NCBI GenBank assembly: GCA_002379985.1
Contig: DFVG01000010.1
Span: forward strand, 6,288 to 70,287
DNA from: Flavobacteriaceae bacterium UBA4166
GTDB lineage: Bacteria > Bacteroidota > Bacteroidia > Flavobacteriales > Flavobacteriaceae
DNA: 64,000 nt
Direction of reading: 5' to 3'
Shown here in pieces: positions 25,686 to 32,390 of this stretch. The notes below the pieces were generated by a model. It ran no database searches, was not told the origin of the DNA, and saw only the letters and a list, made by a program, of their open reading frames with translations. The translations under genes and the position numbers were made by a program. Numbering within the stretch: position 1 is the first letter of the stretch; each line of letters opens with the position of its first letter.

Positions 25686-26297
25686 ATGGCTGACACACTC
25701 AATGAAGTAAGAAAAATTACACCTACCGAATACGACATACATCCTTTAATCAAATCGCGATGGAGTCCCAGAGCGTTTGATTCGAAACCGCTCTCTGAAG
25801 AGGATATCCATATTTTATTGGAAGCAGGACGTTGGGCTCCAAGCAGTAATAATTTACAGCCTTGGCGTATTATATGGGGATTGAAGGGTAGCGATACCTA
25901 TAACCGTATTTTTGATTGCTTAGCCGAATTCAACCAAGGATGGGTAGAAGGGGCTCCGGCCTTGTGGATTGGAGCGATCAAAACCGATATGAAAGAGGGA
26001 AAGAAAGAAAACTTTCATGCCTTGCACGATCTCGGACTCTTTATGGGGAATGTTGTGAATCAAGCGGAATCGATGGGAATTGCTGTTCATCAAATGGCCG
26101 GAATTGATTTTGAGAAGGCGAAGAAAGAATTTGGCTTTCCTGATAACTATCATGTAGCTACGGCTACAGCCTTCGGGTATTATGGTGGGAATCCTGAAAC
26201 ACTTTCCGAAGACTTACAAGAAGAAGAATTACAAACGAAACGCGAACGCAAGCCACAAGCCGAATTTGCCTTCAACGGAAATTTCAAAAAAGACTAA
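25686..26297 (+). CDS. Nitroreductase-family flavoprotein
   Basis: 203 residues from MADTLNEVRK. FMN-binding RWSPRAFDSKPLS, LLEAGRWAPSSNNLQPWRI, and ALHDLGLFMGNVVNQAESMGIAVH are the conserved blocks of NAD(P)H nitroreductases. Reduces nitroaromatics, quinones or similar; physiological substrate unknown. A charged 69-residue ORF follows 3 bp later. Confidence 0.92.
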   Translation: MADTLNEVRKITPTEYDIHPLIKSRWSPRAFDSKPLSEEDIHILLEAGRWAPSSNNLQPWRIIWGLKGSDTYNRIFDCLAEFNQGWVEGAPALWIGAIKTDMKEGKKENFHALHDLGLFMGNVVNQAESMGIAVHQMAGIDFEKAKKEFGFPDNYHVATATAFGYYGGNPETLSEDLQEEELQTKRERKPQAEFAFNGNFKKD

Positions 26298-26300
26298 ACC

Positions 26301-26510
26301 ATGGAAAAAACAAGAAAACAAAAGAAGCATGCCGACTTCCAAGATGCTTACCGCAGATCTTCTAACTTTAACAAGTCGACAAAAAAGGAAGACTTTGAGC
26401 CGGGCGAGAATGGGGAATTAACCTTAGCGGAAAAAGAAGAGCGTGATGCGAAAAAAATTGCAGATGCCATGAAGCATTTGGAAGATGAAGATACAGACGA
26501 GAACAGTTAG
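26301..26510 (+). CDS. Small charged cytoplasmic protein
   Basis: 69 residues, very hydrophilic: basic N-terminal half (MEKTRKQKKHADFQDAYRRS), acidic C-terminal half (EDEDTDENS). No recognised family, no signal or membrane segment; probably disordered. Placed 3 bp after the nitroreductase and before a terminator, so it is co-transcribed with it. Confidence 0.65.
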   Translation: MEKTRKQKKHADFQDAYRRSSNFNKSTKKEDFEPGENGELTLAEKEERDAKKIADAMKHLEDEDTDENS

Positions 26511-26527
26511 TGAATTGTGTTTTGGTT

Positions 26528-26567
26528 AAAACGGCGGGATCCGAATAACGGGTGTCGCCGTTTTTTT
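26528..26567 (+). terminator. Terminator overlapping convergent terC stop
   Basis: Stem AAAACGGCG / CGCCGTTTT with an inner CCG/CGG pair and a seven-T run. The T run overlaps the stop codon of the opposing TerC gene at 26566. Confidence 0.8.
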
Positions 26568-27549
26568 ATGAAGGTAAGTGAGGGTCATCGGCAGGTGGGA
26601 GGTCTTCTTCAGGAAGGGGTTGCTTAATATAAACCGAAGCCAAAACGCCTCCTAGCAAAGCAACTGCGATAACCGCTAACGAAGCCCATTCCGGAATTTC
26701 AATATGGTGGGAAAAGATCATTTTGAGTCCGACAAACGTCAGGATCGCCACTAAGCTATAATTGATATAGCGGAACTTCTCTAACATTCGGGAAATTAAA
26801 AAATACATCGATCTAAGTCCGAGTATCGCTAAAATATTCGAACTAAACACCAAAAACGGATCGGCTGTAATCGCAAGAATGGCCGGAATGCTGTCTAAGG
26901 CAAAGAGTACGTCCGTGAGCTCAATGACGATAAGGGCTAAGAATAGGGGCGTGGCCATACGCTTTCCCATTTTCCGAATAAAAAATTTATCGCCTTCCGT
27001 ATGGTGGGTTACCGCGAAAAATTTCCGTACCCAGCGATAGACCTTCGAATCTTTCGGGTTGAAATCTTCTTCCCCATTAGAACGCAGCATTTTGTAGGCG
27101 GTGTAGAGTAGGAAGGCTCCAAAAACATAAATGATCCATTCGAATTTATTGATAAGCGCCACACCAAAGAGAATCATGAGTCCGCGAAACACCACCGCAC
27201 CCAAAATACCCCAGAACAGGACTCGGTGTTGGTATTTGCTGGGAATATTAAAGGAGGAGAAGATGATGGCGATCACAAAGACATTATCGATACTTAGGGA
27301 TAATTCGATCAAATAACCCGTAATATATTTTAAGGTAGCGTTCGAAGGAGTGAGTCCGGTAGGGTTCTCAACGAGTTCATGTTGAAATAGCAGATAGATC
27401 GCTCCCGAAAAAGCCAAGGCAAACGACACCCAAACGGTGGTCCAGATTGCGGCTTCTTTTGTTTTGATAACGTGTGCTTTGCGATTGAAGACACCGAGGT
27501 CTAAGGCAAGAAAAATAATAATGAGCGCAATAAAAGCAGTCCAGATCAC
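26566..27549 (-). CDS. TerC/Alx-family membrane protein
   Basis: 327 residues, about nine helices; the Alx-type long TerC. ALDLGVFNRKAH at the N-terminus, YLIELSLSIDNVFVIA and VIELTDVLFALDSIPAI carry the two acidic metal-site helices. Alx-type proteins export Mn2+. Starts at a GTG (27549), which aligns with the family's usual N-terminus; no ATG is available upstream in frame. Unrelated in context to the shorter TerC at 18978. Confidence 0.9.
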   Translation of the reverse strand: MIWTAFIALIIIFLALDLGVFNRKAHVIKTKEAAIWTTVWVSFALAFSGAIYLLFQHELVENPTGLTPSNATLKYITGYLIELSLSIDNVFVIAIIFSSFNIPSKYQHRVLFWGILGAVVFRGLMILFGVALINKFEWIIYVFGAFLLYTAYKMLRSNGEEDFNPKDSKVYRWVRKFFAVTHHTEGDKFFIRKMGKRMATPLFLALIVIELTDVLFALDSIPAILAITADPFLVFSSNILAILGLRSMYFLISRMLEKFRYINYSLVAILTFVGLKMIFSHHIEIPEWASLAVIAVALLGGVLASVYIKQPLPEEDLPPADDPHLPS

Positions 27550-27607
27550 AGGCGGTTAATTTTACGCAAAAGTACGGCGACGGTTCAAGAAACTGTTTTA
27601 GAGAAAT

Positions 27608-27765
27608 GTTAAGGTTGTGAAGGACTTAGGACTTAGGATGTAGGATGTATAGTGAGTTGGTGAATTTGTGAGTCGGAAGAGGACGTAGGACTTAAGATGA
27701 AGGATAAATAGGAGATAAGAATTAGTGGATTAGTGATTCGGGAGAAGATGTAAGAGTTAGGACCA
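27608..27765. repeat. Degenerate G/T-rich repeat, left of island
   Basis: Fills most of the 310-bp gap 27550-27859. Imperfect copies of GGACTTAGG/ATGTAGGATGT (27622-27650) and of AGTGAGTTGGTGAATTTGTGAGT-like units (27650-27760). Stop-rich and not coding. The same units occur in reverse complement at 32125-32390, on the far side of the accessory island. Origin unknown. Apart from the promoter expected for the lipoprotein at 27860, I see nothing else in this gap. Confidence 0.55.
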
Positions 27766-27859
27766 TTGTCATGGTTTTATAGGATTGGGGCATGCTTCTT
27801 GTACTATAGCTAGTGTTAAACTCATTGTGTCATTGGCACACAATGCTTATCTTAAACCT

Positions 27860-28459
27860 ATGAAAAAGAAACCATTATATCATCGATTATTCCTTGTTGC
27901 GGTCATGGCGATGGTGTTTCAAAGTTGTGGTTCTTCTGAAAATGCCGCTGAAGAGACACAAAATGCGCAAGCCTTTCAGGCTGTTAGTGATTTAGTAGCT
28001 TCTGAAATGTATCGTATTGATGTAGAAAATGCGCAACCTTTTAATACGGCTGCAACGACGCAAGTACTTAATGAATTGGCGCCTTATATGAATGGAAGCA
28101 CTTCCGGGAATATACAACTGTCTGGCGACAATTACTTTTTAGAAGTCACACAAGGAAAAGTGAAGGCTAATATGCCGTTTTTCGGACAACAATTGCAAGG
28201 TAGCGGTGGAAATAGAAACAGTCAGGATGTTGGTGTGGATATGAATGGAATGACGGAAGATTATGCCGCAAAGGTTTTAGAGCGCAAGCAGAAAATTGAA
28301 ATCTACTTTGAAGCAGATGATGTAAACAACAAAACCGAACGCTATCAAGTATTTATCAACGCATACCCAAACCAACGTGCCACCATACAAGTAACTTCTT
28401 CGCAACGCACGGTGATTCGATATACCGGAAGAATTCATGCCGTTCCGGATGCGATGTAA
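27860..28459 (+). CDS. DUF4251-like lipoprotein
   Basis: 199 residues from MKKKPLYHRLF; the longer frame starts at a TTG-like codon and spoils the signal. Lipobox VFQSCG. The mature part has the Bacteroidota DUF4251 pattern: AFQAVSDLVASEMYRIDVENAQP, NYFLEVTQGKVKANMPFFG, and beta strands to the end (YQVFINAYPNQRATIQVTSS). Function unknown; probably an outer-membrane-anchored beta-rich protein. It marks the left core-genome boundary of the A/T-rich island. Confidence 0.8.
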   Translation: MKKKPLYHRLFLVAVMAMVFQSCGSSENAAEETQNAQAFQAVSDLVASEMYRIDVENAQPFNTAATTQVLNELAPYMNGSTSGNIQLSGDNYFLEVTQGKVKANMPFFGQQLQGSGGNRNSQDVGVDMNGMTEDYAAKVLERKQKIEIYFEADDVNNKTERYQVFINAYPNQRATIQVTSSQRTVIRYTGRIHAVPDAM

Positions 28460-28525
28460 GGAGGAAAGGGAGAATACGGTAATTCTTTAAAGCGATATCA
28501 TTCACAATGAAACATAGAACTTTCG

Positions 28526-28732
<207 letters not shown>

Positions 28733-28846
28733 GCAAATTGCGCTACTAAAGTAATTGTTTCTTTCTCTATCAATCTTTTCTGCCCGTCCAAAAAAGATTC
28801 AAAAATAGGACGCTCTTTATGTATAAATTTTAGTAAGTAAAACCAG

Positions 28847-28900
28847 AACGCAGCGCTATATTCATTCCAAGGTTTCATGAATGCTTACGCTGCGTTTTTA
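28847..28900 (+). terminator. Long hairpin with T run
   Basis: AACGCAGCG / CGCTGCGTT stem (28847-28855 and 28888-28896) with a 32-nt loop that holds a second small stem (TTCAT/ATGAA), then five Ts. Terminator-like on the plus strand, but the nearest plus-strand gene ends 390 bp earlier; it may end an unseen RNA. Confidence 0.45.
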
Positions 28901-29031
28901 TTCTGTGTAAAGAGGAATTTGTCTAGAACCAATTAGTGAAATCATATCGCCAAATTGATGCAAAATGCCTTCCTCTCGCTATGCTCGTCGGAGACACTAA
29001 AAATCAAGACTGCATACGGGTGATCGTTAAG

Positions 29032-29199
29032 AAATGGTCTCGAAGACCATTTTAGTGAGCCGCGAGCCGGTGCGCTGGTAGAAACAATTAACGGCTCGCT
29101 GCGCTATATTTTAGGAAAGCTTAGTACTCGCTTATAATGATCACGACAAGCTTTAAGCATTTGAAAACTAAGATTATTTAGAACTATCCCCTAAAATAT
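29032..29199. other. Nested inverted repeats, possible structured RNA
   Basis: In order: AAATGGTCT/AGACCATTT with a 3-nt loop (29032-29052); GCGAGCCG/CGGCTCGC (29062-29069, 29092-29099); outer ATATTTTAGG/CCTAAAATAT (29106-29115, 29190-29199) enclosing AAAGCTT/AAGCTTT (29116-29122, 29148-29154). No open frame spans it. Together with the repeats at 28532-28732 this accounts for most of the 867-bp gap 28460-29326. It could be a structured RNA, a degenerate element end, or the 3' region of the Pycsar-like operon. Confidence 0.45.
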
Positions 29200-29261
29200 G
29201 GTCGTTCCACTCGCCTATTGTTTTTACCAAAATTTTATGAGGTCAAGTTTAACATCGAGAA

Positions 29262-29275
29262 TCTATTTTACATAA
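29262..29275 (+). repeat. Distal copy of TCTATTTTACATAA
   Basis: Exact 14-bp direct repeat of 28532-28545. With that copy it flanks the hairpin-rich non-coding block next to the cyclase operon. Confidence 0.55.
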
Positions 29276-29326
29276 AATTACAATTTTATATATTCTTATA
29301 TTATGAAAAATATAGTTTTAGTTAGA

Positions 29327-29455
29327 TTACTTTCTTTTGCGTTTAGGTGGCTTCAGTGATGGTGTATTTCCTGGTGTATCCTTATTATCTCTCTGACGTC
29401 TATCCGGTTTTCCTGTTGATTTAGCAATTCTTTTTGGCCCTGGTTTAAGTCCCAT
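29327..29455 (-). CDS. Small basic Lys/Arg/Pro-rich protein
   Basis: 42 residues: MGLKPGPKRIAKSTGKPDRR, then QRDNKDTPGNTPSLK and PPKRKRK. About one third Lys or Arg, with many Pro and Gly, no hydrophobic core; disordered and nucleic-acid-binding in appearance. It starts 11 bp after the cyclase stop on the same strand, in an A-rich leader, so it is likely the last gene of the operon. No family recognised. Too short for most gene callers. Could be an accessory subunit, an inhibitor, or chance; the tight spacing favours a real gene. Confidence 0.5.
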   Translation of the reverse strand: MGLKPGPKRIAKSTGKPDRRQRDNKDTPGNTPSLKPPKRKRK

Positions 29456-29466
29456 AATATTTGTTT

Positions 29467-30804
29467 TCAATTTAATATGTTATTTAAGTTTATATCTGTA
29501 TCCAATTTGTCATCTACGTAAATTGGGAATTTTAATACTATATTGTTTGTATGCTCTCTTTGAATTGTGCATTTTAGATAATGGTTTCCATGATAGCCAG
29601 CATGAGCAATACAATATGTTTGATTCAAATAAAAATTCTCAAAATTGTGTCGTTCCTCATTTGCTAGTTTCGCTTCTTTACCTGAATTGAAAGCTTCCCA
29701 AATAATTTTTTCATGAGGTTTTTTATAATATGGCGAACCATTTATCATTAGTTGATATTTAATATATTTGCCTTTAAGTATAGAATAGTTGTTTTCATAA
29801 TATTGAGAAGCAGTACTTTCTTGTTTTGGTCTGTAAACACTCGCTTTAAGGGTAAAAGGATTATCAACGATTTCTAAATTACCACTTCCATTTTTTCTAT
29901 AAAATGAGAAACTATTTAAATATTTTTTCCAACTGAAATCAAATTGACAATAATTAAGTTCTGAAGATTGAATTATATATCTATCCTCAACAGGTTGACC
30001 ATTCTTTTTAACCGTTGGTATACTGATATAATCTTCGTTCATTTCTATAGCATCAACTAAATTTTTACCAATTCTAATAGAATTTACTGATGCTTTATTC
30101 TGTAATTTAGCAGCTAAATCAGTATGTAAGCTAGTTGTTGTAAGCTCATTACAATTAGCAATCCCATAGTGAGACCACATAACATTGTCATCATTTCCAT
30201 AATCTAAACCAACTCTTATTTTTATTGGGTCAAGTCCATAATTTTCAAATGCTGATGATAAGTCTTCAGAAACAACTTGACATAAAACGCTCGCAGAATT
30301 AAGAGCATTAATTACACTATTATTCGGGTTAGAATTTTTTCTCACAAACTGAACAAATACTGCATCTCCTTGTAATCTATGAACATGTCCTCCAAAATGA
30401 CTGACTACATTGATGCAAAGAGTTAATAAAGTGTCTTTAATTAAACGTACTTCTTCTAAAGAGTATTTAAGAGCTAATCTAGTAGAGCCTTTAATATCTA
30501 CAAACATAGAAACACAATGATGATTAAGTGTTTGATTATGTTCTAGGTTCTCAAAATCTGGATGATTACCAATTTTTATGGTATCAAAAGAATATTTATT
30601 TGGTCCGAAATATTTTTGAAGTTGATTAGAGTCAAACTCTAATATCGTTTTAGAATCTGGTTCTATTGTTGTCGGTAAAGAAGAAAATGTTTCTGTACTT
30701 TGATTTAGCAAGATATATGGTGATTTAATTCCTTTTTGAAATTTTTGTTCTGATCTGCTCAATACACTTTCTATTCCTGATTTGTAGTTTTTAAATAAGC
30801 TCAT
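29467..30804 (-). CDS. Class III nucleotide cyclase, Pycsar PycC-like
   Basis: 445 residues. The cyclase domain (about 95-260) has both metal Asp: FVDIKGST (Asp103) and RLQGDAVFVQF (Asp147), then IRVGLDYG near 196-203. The C-terminal third (about 340-445) resembles the AGS-C sensor domain found on Pycsar and SMODS-type enzymes: EKIIWEAFNSGKEA, ENFYLN, GYHGNHYLKC. Pycsar cyclases make cCMP or cUMP after phage infection and the signal opens a membrane or TIR effector. The effector gene directly upstream overlaps this start by 4 bp (ATGA). Base specificity cannot be read from the sequence by eye. Codon use is A/T-rich compared with flanking genes. Confidence 0.85.
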   Translation of the reverse strand: MSLFKNYKSGIESVLSRSEQKFQKGIKSPYILLNQSTETFSSLPTTIEPDSKTILEFDSNQLQKYFGPNKYSFDTIKIGNHPDFENLEHNQTLNHHCVSMFVDIKGSTRLALKYSLEEVRLIKDTLLTLCINVVSHFGGHVHRLQGDAVFVQFVRKNSNPNNSVINALNSASVLCQVVSEDLSSAFENYGLDPIKIRVGLDYGNDDNVMWSHYGIANCNELTTTSLHTDLAAKLQNKASVNSIRIGKNLVDAIEMNEDYISIPTVKKNGQPVEDRYIIQSSELNYCQFDFSWKKYLNSFSFYRKNGSGNLEIVDNPFTLKASVYRPKQESTASQYYENNYSILKGKYIKYQLMINGSPYYKKPHEKIIWEAFNSGKEAKLANEERHNFENFYLNQTYCIAHAGYHGNHYLKCTIQREHTNNIVLKFPIYVDDKLDTDINLNNILN

Positions 30805-31316
30805 ACTATTTTAATTATAATAATTATTAAAAGCAGAATTAATTGAACAAAGACCATTCTAATAGACCAACGGATTCTGTTATATTTTGTTTTTAAACCT
30901 TTTGATATAGAATAAATCTGTTTCGCTATATCTTTACATACTTTTTTATCCTTTTGTTCCTTGTATTGATTTAGAAAATCTTCTTCATTCATATCAGCAA
31001 TAGATTTAAAAAATACTAAAGAGTGATACTTTTTACTACTCGAATTATTGGTTTTTAAAAAAGGAAATACAGCTGCTATTGTAAAACCAATACTTAATAT
31101 TCCTATTACAAGTATACCAATAAGAAGACCTATTGTCCAGTTCTCTGCCTTACCATTATTAAACCCAATTATATCATTAAAGCTTGTTACTATGAAACCA
31201 AATAAAAAGGCACTAAAAGCCAATAAGAAGTTCCCTTTACTATTAGCTCCTTCAATGTAATGATCGAACCTATTCAACACATACCTAGATTGTTCTATTT
31301 CATTTATTTCTTTCAT
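30801..31316 (-). CDS. Pycsar-type transmembrane effector (DUF5706)
   Basis: 171 residues. Three hydrophobic segments: FLLAFSAFLFGFIVTSF (30-46), IGLLIGILVIGILSIGFTIAAV (62-83) and VFVQLILLLIIIIIKIV (155-171). Between them is a cytoplasmic helical part with FFKSIADMNEEDFLNQY and DIAKQIYSISKGLKTKYNRIRW, the DUF5706/PycTM pattern, as is GANSKGNFLL before helix 1. Known effectors of this type sense cyclic pyrimidine nucleotides and disrupt the inner membrane, causing abortive infection. The start follows the repressor stop with no gap (TAA then ATG), and the stop overlaps the cyclase start. Confidence 0.85.
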   Translation of the reverse strand: MKEINEIEQSRYVLNRFDHYIEGANSKGNFLLAFSAFLFGFIVTSFNDIIGFNNGKAENWTIGLLIGILVIGILSIGFTIAAVFPFLKTNNSSSKKYHSLVFFKSIADMNEEDFLNQYKEQKDKKVCKDIAKQIYSISKGLKTKYNRIRWSIRMVFVQLILLLIIIIIKIV

Positions 31317-31940
31317 TTAAATTTTTATTACTTCTTCAACAATTCCTTGAATTCTAAAATTGCTTGTTAATATTATTGGTTGATGTATTTTATTTGTTGA
31401 TTTTGGCTTTAGAATTACCATTCCTCCACTTCTAAAAAATTCTTTAACTGTTGCTTCATCATCAATAAGAGCTAATACTTTATCACCATTATTTGCGTCT
31501 TGCTGTTGTCTTATTAATAATAAATCTCCATCATTAATCCCTGCTTCATTCATAGAATCACCTTCTGCCCTCAATAAGAAATATTTATAACCCTTTTTTA
31601 TAATCTCTACAGAAATAGAAACTTCAGCTTCAATATTCTCATCTGCAAAAATTGGTATTCCACAAGCTACACTTCCTAATAAAGGTATTTTCACAGTTTG
31701 TGCTCTTGAACCATAATCTTCGGGTATTTCAAAATCAACAATCTGATAACTGCCATCTGGCTTTTTTCTTAAAATTTCTTTTTCTTCAAGACTTTTCAAT
31801 AAAACAGCAGATGAACGCGGTGATTTATATCCCAAGCCACTCATTAATTCACGTACACTTGGCATCTTTCCTTGATGGACTAAAGCGTTTCTAATAATTT
31901 TTAATGCTTCTACCTCTTTATCAGACAAATTATAAAACAT
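31317..31940 (-). CDS. LexA-like self-cleaving repressor
   Basis: 207 residues from the ATG at 31940 (the longer frame uses a TTG). LexA-type winged helix (LSDKEVEALKIIRNALVHQGKMPSVRELM is the matching stretch, residues 5-33) followed by an S24 peptidase domain: cleavage site VACGIP (Cys93-Gly94), nucleophile Ser129 (EGDSMNEAG), general-base Lys166 (DEATVKEF). All elements for RecA-stimulated self-cleavage are present. It is the first gene of the island operon and abuts the membrane effector, so it very probably represses the Pycsar-like genes and releases them on DNA damage or phage infection. It is not necessarily the cell's only LexA. Confidence 0.88.
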   Translation of the reverse strand: MFYNLSDKEVEALKIIRNALVHQGKMPSVRELMSGLGYKSPRSSAVLLKSLEEKEILRKKPDGSYQIVDFEIPEDYGSRAQTVKIPLLGSVACGIPIFADENIEAEVSISVEIIKKGYKYFLLRAEGDSMNEAGINDGDLLLIRQQQDANNGDKVLALIDDEATVKEFFRSGGMVILKPKSTNKIHQPIILTSNFRIQGIVEEVIKI

Positions 31941-31943
31941 ACA

Positions 31944-31951
31944 CAAATATA
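31944..31951 (-). promoter_or_regulatory. -7 box upstream of LexA-like repressor
   Basis: TATATTTG on the minus strand, exact consensus, ending only 3 bp before the ATG at 31940, so the transcript would be leaderless or nearly so. No good -33 element at the usual distance. A -7 box this near may mean the true start is different. Confidence 0.35.
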
Positions 31952-31987
31952 CACTTTGAATACAGTCGTAACATTATTATAAGATAT

Positions 31988-32000
31988 TAGTTATAAACTA
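31988..32000 (-). promoter_or_regulatory. Candidate operator of LexA-like repressor
   Basis: TAGTT-ATA-AACTA, a perfect 5-bp inverted repeat with 3-bp centre, 48 bp upstream of the repressor ATG. A direct repeat CGAGTACGAGTA lies further upstream near 32021. Either could bind the repressor; weak evidence. Confidence 0.3.
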
Positions 32001-32124
32001 GTTATCAACATTTTTTAAATTTGCGAGTACGAGTATAAATATATTTTTGGAGGGGATATTTTCTTTGAGGAATTCCGTAAAGAAAAATATAAGCAATTAT
32101 AATATCATTTCACATCCCCCTTCG

Positions 32125-32390
32125 CTTACTCGCCGATCCCCAAGCCTTTCCCACTAACTAACCAATCCACCAATCCACCAACTCACAACTTCACTAACCC
32201 CATTGTCTATAGAAACGAAATTCTCTCTCAATAACGAAACCAAGTTCCAACAACTTCTCTACTATAGACCCAACTAAACCCCGCACCCCACAACAAAAAA
32301 CGACCCCATTTCTGGAGTCGCTTTTATCTATCATTTCATACATCATACGTCATAAGTCCTAGCGTCTAACATCCTAGGTCCTACAACTAA
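32125..32390. repeat. Degenerate C/A-rich repeat, right of island
   Basis: Reverse-complement counterpart of 27608-27765: ACTAACTAACCAATCCACCAA-like units (32151-32185) and CATCCTAGGTCCTAC (32379-32393 region), with CATAAGTCCTAGCG just before. With the left copy it brackets the A/T-rich island in inverted orientation. The 440-bp gap 31947-32386 otherwise holds only the repressor upstream region and a terminator. Confidence 0.5.
32295..32325 (-). terminator. Terminator of sortilin-like gene
   Basis: On the minus strand CGACTCC / GGGGTCG with a 6-nt loop (one G:T pair), followed by TTTTTTGTTG. Lies about 60 bp past the stop of the gene at 32387. Confidence 0.7.

Noticed and set aside
28847..29199. 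Possible tRNA or tmRNA in the hairpin-rich gap
   Set aside because: No cloverleaf, no T-loop GTTCGA-type sequence or CCA-compatible acceptor found.
29303..29359. Short plus-strand frame beginning MKNIVLVRLL
   Set aside because: Only 18 codons, overlaps the basic ORF on the other strand, no context.
31317..31940. Calling the S24 repressor the cell's housekeeping lexA
   Set aside because: It sits in an A/T-rich island as first gene of the defence operon; a separate lexA may exist elsewhere, so no gene symbol is given.
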